The position numbers and the translations under genes were made by a program. A model generated the notes under the pieces. The model saw only the letters and a list, made by a program, of their open reading frames with translations. It made no database searches and was not told the origin of the DNA. 64,000 nt of DNA, from NCBI RefSeq assembly GCF_000613185.1, contig NZ_CCBB010000003.1:1178001-1242000 (forward strand), given 5' to 3'. This document shows, one piece after another, positions 43,436 to 52,325 of this stretch (within the stretch, counting starts at the first letter, position 1; the number at the start of each line of letters is the position of its first letter). The DNA comes from Mycolicibacterium cosmeticum (GTDB lineage Bacteria; Actinomycetota; Actinomycetes; Mycobacteriales; Mycobacteriaceae).

Positions 43436-45490
43436 TTATTCCGAGGTTGCGGTGCCCGTTGACGCACTCGCACCGGTGCTCGACCGGCTGTCCGATGTGG
43501 TAGCCGGAGTGCCGGATGCCGTCTCGGGCGCGTGCGGCTTGGTGTCGCGCTTGCCCTTGACGCCCACCTTCGGCTTCACCGGCTTGACGCCGCTCTGGCT
43601 GGTCCCGAACTTCGCACCGGGCCGGGTCACCTTGTCACCGGTGGTGGTGTTGTCCGTTTTCGGAGTCGAAGCATCGGAGCTCTCGGAGGCGGGCTTCGAA
43701 TCTGCCTTCGAATCTGCCTTGGAATCTGACTTGGTATCCGGTTTCGGTGTCGTGCCCGAATCGGACACGGTGTCGGTCTTCGAATCGGACGTGGTGTCGG
43801 TCTTCGGCTCGGACACGGTGTCGGCCTTCGGCTCGGTTGTCGTGTCGGCCTCGGGCTCGGACACGGTGGTCGGCGTCGGAGCGGTGGTCGGTTCGGTGGC
43901 CGCCGGTTCTGTTGTGGCAACAGGTTCCGTCACGGTGACCTCGGTGCCGGCCGTCTCGTCGGCCGCCGGCACGGTGGTCACCGCCTCGTCCTGGGCGCCG
44001 GTAACCTCGGAACCTTCGGAAGCCTTTGTCTCCGTGGTGCTTTCACTGTGCTTGCCGGCCTGCAGTGTGGCGTCGGCAGCGGTGGTGTCCTTCGCGGTGA
44101 CCGAATCCGCTGTGACGGCGGCGGTGGTCACCGCGTCGTCGGTGGCGGCCGCGGCGACCTTTGCGGTCGCCAGGCTCGACGTGGTCTTGACCCCGAAGAG
44201 TCCGCCGAGAAGGTTCTTGACCACGTTCACCACTGTCGACAGCGCCATCGGCACGAAGTTGACGATATTGCTGACCACGCTGGCCACGGCGGTGAAGAGC
44301 TGTTGCACCAGGCCGCCCAGACCGGTCGCCGGGGTACCGGGCGGGTTGGTCGGGGGTGTGGTCCCGGTCAACTCCAGGATCAGTTGCCGGATCGCGTCGG
44401 CGGCCGCCTTGGCATTCCAGTTGTAGTCGAACAGACCCAGGTGGTCTTCCTTGGTGGTGCTGTTCTGCGGTCCGGTGTCCTTGAGGTTGTAGATGAAGAT
44501 CGGGCCACCGTTGAGGAACTTCTGCCAGGACCGGACCATGTCCTCCAGATATTTGACCTGCTTCTGCTGGTCCTCCGGGGTGCCGGTGAGCGTCGGCTGC
44601 CCGTATTCGCTGATCCAGATCTTCAGATCGGCGTCGCCCTTGACGTCCATCAGGGCGCGAATGGCTTGCAGCTGGGCCAGTGCCGAGGTGCCGGGCCAGG
44701 TATTGGCCGGGCCCTGGCTGAATGGCAGCGTGTAGTTGTACGGGTGGAACGAGAGGGCGTCGAAGTAACCCTTGGCGCCGTTGGCGTACATCTGCGTGAT
44801 GAAGCTGACCGGGTCCAGGGACAGATTGCCGATGGTCAGGCCGGCACCGACGACACCACCGATGACCTTGATGTCCTGATTGGTCGTCGTGGCCACCGCC
44901 TTGATGGCGGTGTAAGCCTTCTTCAGCATCTCCGTGTAGGACGCGGCGTCGACCGGGTTCCATTCGAAGATGGCGTTGGGCTCGTTCCAGATCTCGTATG
45001 CCGAGATCTTGCCCGCGTAGCGCTGCGCGACGGCGGCGGCGAATTTGGCGTACGCGTCGGGATCAGGGTGGCCGTTGGCGATGTTGCCGGCCCAGGCGGG
45101 CGTCTGGTTGAGCACGCCGAGGATGCCCATCCCGCGATCGGCGGCGGCCTTGACGATGTAGTCGGTCTTGGCCCAGTCATAGCTGGTGGAGTTGAGCGGC
45201 TGGACGGTGCGCCAGAAGACGCCGATGCGGACGTTGGTGACCCCGAGGGACAGCATCTTGTCCAGCGCCTTGTCCACATCGGCATTGCTCATGCTGTAGA
45301 GGTTGGACTCCGCAACGCCGATCGTGGTCGGGGACTCTTCGATGGTCGCCGTGTTGATCACCTCGTACGAGGCGTGGCGCATGGTGGGGAGCAGGAACTG
45401 GCTTGTGGTTGCTGCGAAGAGCGATATCGCAATCACCGCAATCGTGGACCGGACGGCGATGCGCCGGATCGGTCTGCGGGCATGGTTCAT
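43436..45490 (-). CDS. Secreted clan-A glycoside hydrolase with low-complexity C-tail
   Basis: 684 residues from ATG 45490, with a basic N-region (MNHARRPIRR) and hydrophobic core (IAVIAISLFAATTSQFLL): a signal peptide or signal anchor. The (beta/alpha)8 catalytic domain runs to about residue 390. The acid/base is E170 in AYEIWNEPN and the nucleophile candidate E295 in LKIWISEYGQ, the spacing of clan-A (GH5/GH39-like) enzymes. A hydrophobic link (QQLFTAVASVVSNIVNFVP) is followed by about 230 residues of Thr/Ser/Ala/Asp/Glu/Lys repeats such as DTTSDSKTD and DSKADSKADSK. The tail ends with a basic patch. The substrate is an extracellular polysaccharide or cell-wall glycan, not identified. Confidence 0.83.
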   Translation of the reverse strand: MNHARRPIRRIAVRSTIAVIAISLFAATTSQFLLPTMRHASYEVINTATIEESPTTIGVAESNLYSMSNADVDKALDKMLSLGVTNVRIGVFWRTVQPLNSTSYDWAKTDYIVKAAADRGMGILGVLNQTPAWAGNIANGHPDPDAYAKFAAAVAQRYAGKISAYEIWNEPNAIFEWNPVDAASYTEMLKKAYTAIKAVATTTNQDIKVIGGVVGAGLTIGNLSLDPVSFITQMYANGAKGYFDALSFHPYNYTLPFSQGPANTWPGTSALAQLQAIRALMDVKGDADLKIWISEYGQPTLTGTPEDQQKQVKYLEDMVRSWQKFLNGGPIFIYNLKDTGPQNSTTKEDHLGLFDYNWNAKAAADAIRQLILELTGTTPPTNPPGTPATGLGGLVQQLFTAVASVVSNIVNFVPMALSTVVNVVKNLLGGLFGVKTTSSLATAKVAAAATDDAVTTAAVTADSVTAKDTTAADATLQAGKHSESTTETKASEGSEVTGAQDEAVTTVPAADETAGTEVTVTEPVATTEPAATEPTTAPTPTTVSEPEADTTTEPKADTVSEPKTDTTSDSKTDTVSDSGTTPKPDTKSDSKADSKADSKPASESSDASTPKTDNTTTGDKVTRPGAKFGTSQSGVKPVKPKVGVKGKRDTKPHAPETASGTPATTSDSRSSTGASASTGTATSE

Positions 45491-46058
45491 CGCGGCGACT
45501 CCCGTTCTGATTCTGAGTGGTTCGAGCACCTGGCTGAAGACTGCTCCAGAATTTACGGCCCTGCTAGCAAATCAGCAAAATTTATGAAAACCCGCTTTGA
45601 GCTGGGAATTGCTACCCAAGAGTAAGCACTTCTAGCAAATGGTCTAACTGGCGCACCAATTAACGAAACGTGAGCCATAAGCCGTGTTATGGCAAGCGGT
45701 GAGGCGACACGCCGAAGCGTTCCCGGCGGCAGCCGGGCATGCTCGGACATTCGCCGTAATGGTCACGCGCACAATCGGTTTCGCGCTCGAATCGAGTCCG
45801 GGTCGGGCCCAAGGGGTATGGAACGCTTCCGTACCTTGCATATTGGCAAATTTTGGTGCAGCGTCCGCCGTTTGGCGGACAGGCGCGATATTTACATTCT
45901 GGACAATTTTTGCCGGGCGCGCCCACGGGCCGCTATCCGGGGTGACTCTGCCCATCACCCCGGCAATCCGCAGGTCAAGTGGCGTTCCCGGGGGCGAACT
46001 CTCAGAGCTGCCTTAACAAACCCTTACTTTTCTTAATCTTTGCGGTACTGTCCGAGGA
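45491..46058. other. 568-nt intergenic region, AT-richer than its surroundings
   Basis: No supported gene. Contents include two copies of TAGCAAAT (about 45564 and 45633), hairpins CCCGGCGGCAGCCGGG (45722-45737) and GTCCGCCGTTTGGCGGAC (45863-45880), and runs such as CAAATTTTGG. It sits between the divergent promoters of the glycoside hydrolase and the FAD protein. The composition would make it a good Lsr2 target. Confidence 0.5.
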
Positions 46059-47468
46059 GTGACTGGCCCGATCGAAATGGTGGTGAGCCGCATGGATGAG
46101 GCGGGGGAACATGCCGTGGTCATGGGGGCGGGTCCGGCCGGCCTGCTCGCCGCCCGGGTGCTGTCCGAGTTCTACAGGAGCGTGACGCTCGTCGAACGGG
46201 ATCGGCTGGGCGAACAACCAGCTCAGCGCAGGGGTGTCCCGCAGGGGCGGCATCTGCACAGCCTGCTCAGTCGCGGCTCGGCCGCATTGGAGGAATTGTT
46301 CCCGGGACTGCTGGCCGAGCTTGCCGACGCCGGGGCCATCGTCCTCGACGAAGGGGACCTCTCGCGGGTGGACTTCAGATTTGGCTCCTACGGGTTCAAC
46401 CGCCGGGCGAAGTTCGCCGAGCCCGCGGCGTTGGTGCAATATCTGGCCAGCCGGCCGCTCGTCGAATTCCACCTCCGCCGCCGGGTGCGCGCCCTGAGCA
46501 ACGTGCGGTTGTTGGACGGCCATGAGGTGATCGAGCCGATCGCCGCGAACAAGGGTCGTGTCGTCGGCGTCGGGGTGGCGAACCGGCGCAGCGGTGTGCG
46601 GACTTTGCTTGAGGCAGATCTGGTGGTGGACGCGATGGGGCGGGCGGCCCGCACGCCGGCGTTTCTGGAGGCGCTGGGGTATGCGCGCCCGGAGCAGCAC
46701 CGGTCGGCCACTCGCGCCACCTACTTCAGCCAATTGATCTGTATGCCGGCCGACGCGATCCGCGAGCGGCTGGTGCTGGTCCGCGCGGCGGAGGCCGCCG
46801 GCGGTCTGGTGGCGTACGAGAACGGCACGTGGATGCTGACCGTCACCCGCACCGACGGCCCCGTCGACCCTCCGGCCGACCTGGCGCAGCTGCGGGCCCT
46901 GGCCGCCCCGCTGCTGACGCCGTCGGTGTCCGCCGCGCTGCGCGCCGCCGAGCCGCGCGGCGAGGTTGCGGTGTTCCGGAACGCCGTTGGGACGTGGCGA
47001 CGCTACGACGAGCTGGAGACCTTCCCCGAAGGTCTCCTCGTCGTCGGAGACGCGCTCTGTGCGCTCAACCCCATCTGGGGACAGGGGATGACACTGACGG
47101 CCATCCAGGCACTGCTGCTGCGGGATTGTCTGCGCCAGGGCGGTGCGCAGCTGGCGCCGCGCTTCTTCGCCGCCGCCGCCGCCACCATCGGACCGATCTG
47201 GGCCATGAACCAGGCGCGCGAGCTCCCGGCGCCGGAAGCCGGTTCGGTGTCCCGGCGCGTGGCCGGGTGGCTCACCGCGCAGGCCTTCCGGGCGGCTCGC
47301 CACGACATCGTGCTCACCGAGCGGTTCGTCCGCACCGCCAACCTCATCGACCCCCCGCGGCGCGCGCTGCGACCGGCGCTGCTGGCCCGGGTACTGACGC
47401 AGTGCCTCAAGCGCACCGCGATCGTCCGCGTCAGGCACACGCGCCGGCTGGTGCGCCGCGCCGCGTGA
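46059..47468 (+). CDS. FAD-dependent oxidoreductase (2-polyprenylphenol-hydroxylase-like)
   Basis: 469 residues from GTG 46059 (an ATG at 46092 is possible). FAD loop VMGAGPAGLLAARVL (about 21-35), then ERDRLGEQPAQRRGVPQGRHLHSLL with the conserved GxxQGRHxHxL of the geranylgeranyl-reductase-like subgroup, and the late GDALCALNPIWGQGMTLTA (the GD motif). Such proteins reduce or hydroxylate lipids, isoprenoids or polyketides. It has no obvious partner gene; the next gene starts 54 nt on. No signal peptide. Substrate is unknown. Confidence 0.82.
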   Translation: MTGPIEMVVSRMDEAGEHAVVMGAGPAGLLAARVLSEFYRSVTLVERDRLGEQPAQRRGVPQGRHLHSLLSRGSAALEELFPGLLAELADAGAIVLDEGDLSRVDFRFGSYGFNRRAKFAEPAALVQYLASRPLVEFHLRRRVRALSNVRLLDGHEVIEPIAANKGRVVGVGVANRRSGVRTLLEADLVVDAMGRAARTPAFLEALGYARPEQHRSATRATYFSQLICMPADAIRERLVLVRAAEAAGGLVAYENGTWMLTVTRTDGPVDPPADLAQLRALAAPLLTPSVSAALRAAEPRGEVAVFRNAVGTWRRYDELETFPEGLLVVGDALCALNPIWGQGMTLTAIQALLLRDCLRQGGAQLAPRFFAAAAATIGPIWAMNQARELPAPEAGSVSRRVAGWLTAQAFRAARHDIVLTERFVRTANLIDPPRRALRPALLARVLTQCLKRTAIVRVRHTRRLVRRAA

Positions 47469-47521
47469 CCGGCCGGGTTGACCACCCGGCTCCGGCGGCG
47501 CCGATTGTTACCCTTGCTCAC

Positions 47522-48097
47522 GTGTCCGATGAGAACGAGCCCGAAGGCGAGAACGTATCCGAGGATGCCGCGCCGGAGGCCGAGGAGGCCAAGTCCGGTT
47601 CGAATTTCGGCCCAGGCGTGCTGGCCACGATCGCGATGCTCGTCGCCATCGCCACGCTCGGCGCGTCCGCGTGGATGTGGCGCAATCCCACGCAGGCCGA
47701 CGCCCCGGCTCCGGCCGAGGCTGCGACTCCGACGTTCTCCGATACCGAGAAGAGCGACGCCAAGACCAAACTGTGTGCCGCGTTCGAACTCGTCCGGGCC
47801 GGTGTGGCCAACAGCAGCGCGTTGCAGGCGCCCGGTGGTGACGAGGACGTCTCCGGCGCACTGGCGGTGGCGGCCAACGCCCGACTGGCGCTGTACGGGG
47901 GCGGTCAGTATCTGCTGGCCCGCATCGAGCCCGCGGCGCCGCCGGAGATCGCCGACGCGGCCCGCAAGTTCGGTAACACCCTGATGGACATCGGCGCCGC
48001 CGCCATGGCACAGGTTCCCAAGAGCGACCCCGGTCAGGATGCCCGGCTCAAGGATGCCGACGCCCAGAACGCCGCGGTCGAGGAACTCTGCAAGTAG
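47522..48097 (+). CDS. Single-pass membrane protein of unknown function
   Basis: 191 residues from GTG 47522. The acidic cytosolic start (MSDENEPEGENVSEDAAPEAEEA) is followed by one membrane span (about 30-52, GVLATIAMLVAIATLGASAW) and an extracytoplasmic part that is mostly helical (LCAAFELVRAGVANSSALQ, RLALYGGGQYLLARIEP), with two Cys. The plan recalls mycobacterial Mce-associated or membrane 'conserved hypothetical' proteins, but no family is recognised. The frame runs on upstream to 46829 as the shadow of the preceding gene; the ATG/GTG start with the acidic segment is better. Confidence 0.6.
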   Translation: MSDENEPEGENVSEDAAPEAEEAKSGSNFGPGVLATIAMLVAIATLGASAWMWRNPTQADAPAPAEAATPTFSDTEKSDAKTKLCAAFELVRAGVANSSALQAPGGDEDVSGALAVAANARLALYGGGQYLLARIEPAAPPEIADAARKFGNTLMDIGAAAMAQVPKSDPGQDARLKDADAQNAAVEELCK

Positions 48098-48130
48098 CGG
48101 CAACCACCCGGATGGGACCGCGGTAGCAGT

Positions 48131-48325
48131 TCACAGCCGGAACATCTCGCGGGCCATGGCCGCATCCTCGACGAAAGCCGGCCGACGTGGCGGGTGGCGC
48201 GCGTCGTTCGTCGGCCGGTGGGTGTGGCGCGCCGCCGCCCGCACGGCGGTGAGAACGGCGATCAACCGGTCGCGCGGAGAGCCCCTTCGCGCATACGGGA
48301 TGAGCGTGATCGCGTTGTCAGCCAT
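48131..48325 (-). CDS. Small hypothetical protein
   Basis: 64 residues from ATG 48325 on the minus strand: MADNAITLIPYARRGSPRDR and, at the end, VEDAAMAREMFRL. The composition is that of a small conserved actinobacterial protein and both ends look natural, but I do not recognise it. It converges on the preceding membrane protein gene (34 nt between stops). The ribosome site is weak (GAAG). Confidence 0.35.
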   Translation of the reverse strand: MADNAITLIPYARRGSPRDRLIAVLTAVRAAARHTHRPTNDARHPPRRPAFVEDAAMAREMFRL

Positions 48326-48408
48326 GATCTTCGGCGCCTGTCGGGTGCATAGCTCGACGCTAGGAAGCCCGGGGTCGCGGCACATCGTGCCGAAGGCGGG
48401 TTTCCGCG

Positions 48409-48470
48409 CCGGGGCGAGCGCAGCGACGGGGGGAAAGGGCCGGGGCGAGCGCAGCGACGGGGGGAAAGGG
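48409..48470. repeat. 31-bp tandem duplication
   Basis: Two identical, directly adjacent copies of a 31-bp unit (48409-48439, 48440-48470) that begins CCGGGGCGAGCGCAGCGACG. The unit is GC-rich and noncoding. It lies between the small hypothetical gene and the DeoR regulator. Polymorphic repeat number is likely. Confidence 0.8.
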
Positions 48471-48516
48471 CACTGCGCCCGTGGTAGGAGATCGGCGACC
48501 CGAGGGCGGAAGTGCC

Positions 48517-48638
48517 CGTGAGAAAAAATCTCACGGTTGTGTGGACAAGTCACAATATGTGTCATAGATTCACACGCGATGAACGATTCAGCCGCCGATT
48601 GGCCAACGCTGGCCACCGTAAATGTGAATTTTACACAT
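48517..48638 (+). promoter_or_regulatory. DeoR upstream palindromes
   Basis: Three inverted repeats upstream of the regulator: CGTGAGAAAAAATCTCACG (48517-48535, perfect 7-5-7), CACAATATGTG (48551-48561) and ATGTGAATTTTACACAT (48622-48638). The TGTG/CACA half-sites recur, including TGTGTCATAGATTCACA (48558-48574). These are candidate operators for autoregulation and control of the sugar operon. Confidence 0.5.
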
Positions 48639-48649
48639 CGGTGTGCGGG

Positions 48650-49435
48650 GTGACGGTGGACGCGAAAACCCGTCGTGACCGCATCGAGCAGCGACTCAGA
48701 AGCGATTTCGAGGTCGGCTACGCCGAACTGGCGGCCGAATTCGACGTGTCCGAGATGACCATCCGGCGCGACGTGGAGGCCCTGGAAGCGCTCGGCGTGT
48801 TGCGCCGGGTGGTGGGCGGCGCCATCGCCGTCAAAGGCAAGGACGCCGAGCCGTCGTTCGCGACGCGGGTGGCCGACGCGGCGGAGGAGAAGCGGCATAT
48901 CGCCGACGCCGTCGCCGATCTGGTGAGCCATGGCGAGACGCTGATCCTGGACTCCGGCAGCACCGCGCTGGCGGTGGCCCGGTCGCTGCGTGGCCGCCGG
49001 CTCGGCCTGACCATCGTCACACCGAGCATCCTGGTGGCCCTGGAACTCGTCGACGAGCCCGACACCACCGTCGTGCTGACCGGAGGGGAAGTGCGCCCCG
49101 GTGAACTGAGTCTGATCGGGCCCACCGCCGAGGACACGCTGGCCAACTACAACTGCGACACCTTCGTCATGGGTGTCGCCGGGATCGACGTCGACCGCGG
49201 GATCTCGGATTACCACCACGGCGAGAGCCGGGTGAAGCGCTCGGCCAGTCGCCGCGCCGACCGGGTCATCGTGGCCGCCGATAAGAGCAAGCTGGGCCGG
49301 GTCACCTTCGTCAGCATCGCCGCACTGGCCGATATCGGCGTCATCGTCACCGACGGTGAGCCCGACCATCCCGCCCTCGTCGCCGCAAGGGGAGCTGGCG
49401 TCGAGGTCATCTGTGTGACAGGCGGTACGGCATGA
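48650..49435 (+). CDS. DeoR-family sugar regulator
   Basis: 261 residues from GTG 48650 (the first codon after the operator palindromes). The N-terminal HTH is EVGYAELAAEFDVSEMTIRRDVEALEALGVLRRVVGGA (about 25-60), standard DeoR. The C-terminal sugar-phosphate domain of isomerase/DeoRC fold has LDSGSTALAVARSL and VLTGGEVRPGELSLIGPTAEDTL. DeoR proteins respond to sugar phosphates, fitting the kinase that follows. The stop overlaps the ATG of the kinase gene (ATGA, 49432-49435). Longer upstream frames run through the palindromes. Confidence 0.88.
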   Translation: MTVDAKTRRDRIEQRLRSDFEVGYAELAAEFDVSEMTIRRDVEALEALGVLRRVVGGAIAVKGKDAEPSFATRVADAAEEKRHIADAVADLVSHGETLILDSGSTALAVARSLRGRRLGLTIVTPSILVALELVDEPDTTVVLTGGEVRPGELSLIGPTAEDTLANYNCDTFVMGVAGIDVDRGISDYHHGESRVKRSASRRADRVIVAADKSKLGRVTFVSIAALADIGVIVTDGEPDHPALVAARGAGVEVICVTGGTA

Positions 49436-50913
49436 GCGACTACACCATCGGCGTCGACATCGGCACCACCGGCACCAAGACGGTGCTGCTGCACACCGGC
49501 CGCGGCATCGTCGCCACCGCGTCCCGCGAAACGGCCCTGCATTCCACCGGGCCGGGCATCGCCGAGGCCGACACCGCGCAGTGGCAGCGCAACGTCGTCG
49601 AGTCCATCCGCGAAGTCCTCGCGTCCGCCGACATTCCGGCCGCCGCCGTCGGGGCGGTCGCGACATCGGGCATGGTGCCCGCCGTCGTCCCGGTGGACCG
49701 GGCCGGAAAACCGTTGCGCCGGGCCATCCTTCAGAACGACGCCAGGGCACACCGCGAGGTGGCCGCGCTGGCGGCGGAGTTGTCCGGGGTGGACCTGGTC
49801 ACGCTGACCGGATCGGCGCTCACCCAGCAGTCGGTGGCCCCCACCACGGTGTGGCTGCGCGAGCACGAACCCGACGTGTACGCCCGCACCGCGCACTGGG
49901 TCGGGTCCTATGACTGGGTGCTCACCGCCCTCGGGGCGCCGTGCCACGTCGAGCAGAACTGGGCGCTGGAATCCGGGCTGTTCAGCATCGACGGACCGGT
50001 GGCCGGCGCCGTGCTGGCCGCCGCCGGCCTCGACCCGGGCACCCTCGCGCCCGTGCACCGCCCCGGGACCCGCGTCGGTGAACTCAGCCCGCAGGCCGCC
50101 GAACTCACCGGCCTGCGGGCGGGCACACCGTTGATCGTCGGCGGCGCCGATCACGTGCTCTCGGCATACGCGGCCGGCGTCAACCGGCCCGGCGACGCGT
50201 TGGTGAAACTCGGTGGGGCCGGGGACATCCTGGTCGCCAGCGACACCCAGGTGGTCGACGAACGCCTGTACCTGGACGCGCACCCGGTGCCAGGGCACTG
50301 GCTGCCCAACGGATGCATGGCCACCAGCGGCAGCCTGATCCGCTGGTTCCAGGCACTGGTCGGTGGCGCCGAAGTCACCACGCTCGACGACGAGGCCGCG
50401 CAGCGGGCACCGGCCGAAATCCTGTGCCTGCCCTACTTCCTCGGCGAGAAGAGCCCGTTGCACGACCCCGACCTGCGCGGCACGTTCGCCGGCCTGCACC
50501 TCGGACACACCAGGGCCGACATGTACCGGTCGGTGCTCGAGGCGATCGCCTTCGGCTTCCGCCACCACGTCGATGTCTTCACCGACATCGGGATCCCGCT
50601 GAGCCGGGTGATGATCACCAACGGCGGCTCGAAATCGACCCTGTGGAAGCAGATTCACGCCGATGTGCTGGGTTTGGAGATGCTGCCGGTGCACGGGCAT
50701 CCGGGTGCCTCACTCGGCGCGGCGGTGATCGCGGCCATCGGGATCGGGGCACTCGACGATTGGTCCGACGCCGCCCGGTTCATCACCCTGGACGCCCCAT
50801 ACGTACCCGATCCGGCTCGTGCGGCGGCGTACGACACCGCCTACGCGACCTGGCGCGAACTCGGCGCCGCGATGGCACCGATATCGCACCGATTGGCCCG
50901 TACCCCCCGATGA
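49432..50913 (+). CDS. FGGY-family carbohydrate kinase (xylulokinase-like)
   Basis: 493 residues. The ATP/sugar-binding start DYTIGVDIGTTGTKTVLL, the middle TSGMVPAVVPVDRAGKPLRRAILQNDARA and the ASKHA C-terminal stretch NGGSKSTLWKQIHADVLG are as in xylulose/glycerol/ribulose kinases. It phosphorylates an imported sugar or polyol at the end of the pathway's first step. It overlaps the DeoR stop and precedes the binding protein by 22 nt. The exact sugar is not fixed by sequence; polyol, ketopentose or rare sugar all fit. Confidence 0.88.
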   Translation: MSDYTIGVDIGTTGTKTVLLHTGRGIVATASRETALHSTGPGIAEADTAQWQRNVVESIREVLASADIPAAAVGAVATSGMVPAVVPVDRAGKPLRRAILQNDARAHREVAALAAELSGVDLVTLTGSALTQQSVAPTTVWLREHEPDVYARTAHWVGSYDWVLTALGAPCHVEQNWALESGLFSIDGPVAGAVLAAAGLDPGTLAPVHRPGTRVGELSPQAAELTGLRAGTPLIVGGADHVLSAYAAGVNRPGDALVKLGGAGDILVASDTQVVDERLYLDAHPVPGHWLPNGCMATSGSLIRWFQALVGGAEVTTLDDEAAQRAPAEILCLPYFLGEKSPLHDPDLRGTFAGLHLGHTRADMYRSVLEAIAFGFRHHVDVFTDIGIPLSRVMITNGGSKSTLWKQIHADVLGLEMLPVHGHPGASLGAAVIAAIGIGALDDWSDAARFITLDAPYVPDPARAAAYDTAYATWRELGAAMAPISHRLARTPR

Positions 50914-50935
50914 TCACGAAAGGAACCGTGCCGCA

Positions 50936-52261
50936 ATGAAAATCACCACCACCCCGACACCAGGGCGGAGGCGGCCGTTCGTCCTGGCCGCCCTCGCCGC
51001 CCTGGTGTCCGTGGTCGCACTGCTGCTGAGCGCCTGTGCCGGCAGTGGCGGCCCCGAGCAAGCCCAGGCCACCGGCACCGGCGAGGTCCCCAAGAACACC
51101 TCGGGCACCGTACGCATCCTGATGGAGAACGTCCCCGACAGCGACATCGTGAAATCGATGGTGGCCGACTTCAACAAGGACTACCCGGACATCAAGATCG
51201 ACATCGAGCAGCTGACGTATGACCAGATGCGCGACAAGCTGGTGTCCTCCTTCCAGTCCAGCACCCCGAACTATGACCTGATCGTGGTGGACAACCCGTG
51301 GATGGTTGACTTCGCCAAGGCGAAGTTCCTGCAGCCACTGGACGCCCGTATCGACAGCACCCCCGACTACGACGCGGCCGACTTCTTCAAGCCGCTCACC
51401 GACATCACCACCGTCGACGGCGTGCGCTACGCGGTGCCGTTCTACAACTACGCGCTCGGATACCTGTACAACACCGACGATTTGGCCCAGGCCAAGCAGC
51501 AGGTGCCGACCACGCTGGACCAGCTGGTGAGCACGTCGAAGGCGCTCAAGTCCGGTGACCGCGCCGGCATCGCGATGCAGCCGCAGCGCGGGTACAAGAT
51601 CTTCGAGGAATGGGGCAACTGGCTGTTCGCCGCGGGCGGCTCCATCTACGGTCCCGACGGCAAGCCCACGCTCAACACGCCGGAGGCCAAGCGGGCGCTG
51701 GCGGCCTACATCGACACCTACAAGAACGCGGCACCGCCCAACAGCCTGAACTGGAGCATGGATGAGGCGCTGCGGTCGGTGTCGGCCGGGCAGTCGGCGT
51801 CGATGATCAACTACAACTGGAACCTGCCTGCGCTCAACGAGCCCGGTTCCGGTCCGTCGGCAGGCAAGTTCAAGCTGGCCCCGATCCCGGGTGGCAAGCA
51901 GGTGCTCGGTTCCTGGAGCTGGGCCATCCCGGCCAACTCGGGTGCTTCGGATGCCGCCTGGGCGTTCGCCTCCTGGATCACCGCCAAGCCGCACGATGTG
52001 ACCCGCACCGAGAAGGGCGGCGCCGCCATCCGGCAAAGCACCCTGAAGGACCCGGCCGTCCTGAACGGCAAGTTCGGCGCGGACTACTACCAGACCGTGG
52101 AGAAGCTACTGGCCAACGCGGCACCGCTGAGCCAGGGTCCCAGCGGCGAAGAGATGATCCAGGCCGTCGGCACCGAACTCAACGAGGCGGTGGCGGGCAC
52201 CAAGAGCGTCGACGACGCACTGGCCGCCGCGCAAGCCGCCGCCGAGAAGATCCAAGGCTGA
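50936..52261 (+). CDS. Sugar ABC transporter substrate-binding lipoprotein
   Basis: 441 residues from ATG 50936 (GAAAGGAACCGTGCCGCA). Lipobox LLSAC with Cys34 after a hydrophobic signal (FVLAALAALVSVVALLLSA). The mature protein is a type-1 extracellular solute-binding protein (SBP_bac_1/MalE-like): DIVKSMVADFNKDYPDIKIDIEQL, AVPFYNYALGYLYNTDDLAQ, GGSIYGPDGKPTLNTPEAKRAL and KGGAAIRQSTLKDPAVLNG. It is anchored to the outer face of the plasma membrane and hands substrate to the two permeases downstream. Confidence 0.92.
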   Translation: MKITTTPTPGRRRPFVLAALAALVSVVALLLSACAGSGGPEQAQATGTGEVPKNTSGTVRILMENVPDSDIVKSMVADFNKDYPDIKIDIEQLTYDQMRDKLVSSFQSSTPNYDLIVVDNPWMVDFAKAKFLQPLDARIDSTPDYDAADFFKPLTDITTVDGVRYAVPFYNYALGYLYNTDDLAQAKQQVPTTLDQLVSTSKALKSGDRAGIAMQPQRGYKIFEEWGNWLFAAGGSIYGPDGKPTLNTPEAKRALAAYIDTYKNAAPPNSLNWSMDEALRSVSAGQSASMINYNWNLPALNEPGSGPSAGKFKLAPIPGGKQVLGSWSWAIPANSGASDAAWAFASWITAKPHDVTRTEKGGAAIRQSTLKDPAVLNGKFGADYYQTVEKLLANAAPLSQGPSGEEMIQAVGTELNEAVAGTKSVDDALAAAQAAAEKIQG

Positions 52262-52325
52262 GGCCCCGCCCCTCGGGAAAAACACAGCTGCCCTCCCCGA
52301 AACCGACCACCCCGCGAAAGGAGCG

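Noticed and set aside
45687..45926. Minus-strand frame with several Cys (CPECKYRACPPNG), resembling a small Cys-rich protein
   Set aside because: No ribosome site, no recognisable fold, and overlapping frames on both strands are equally open. Probably chance in an intergenic region.
46829..47521. Upstream extension of the membrane protein gene
   Set aside because: It reads in a different frame inside the FAD protein gene and is only its shadow; GTG 47522 with the acidic start is better.
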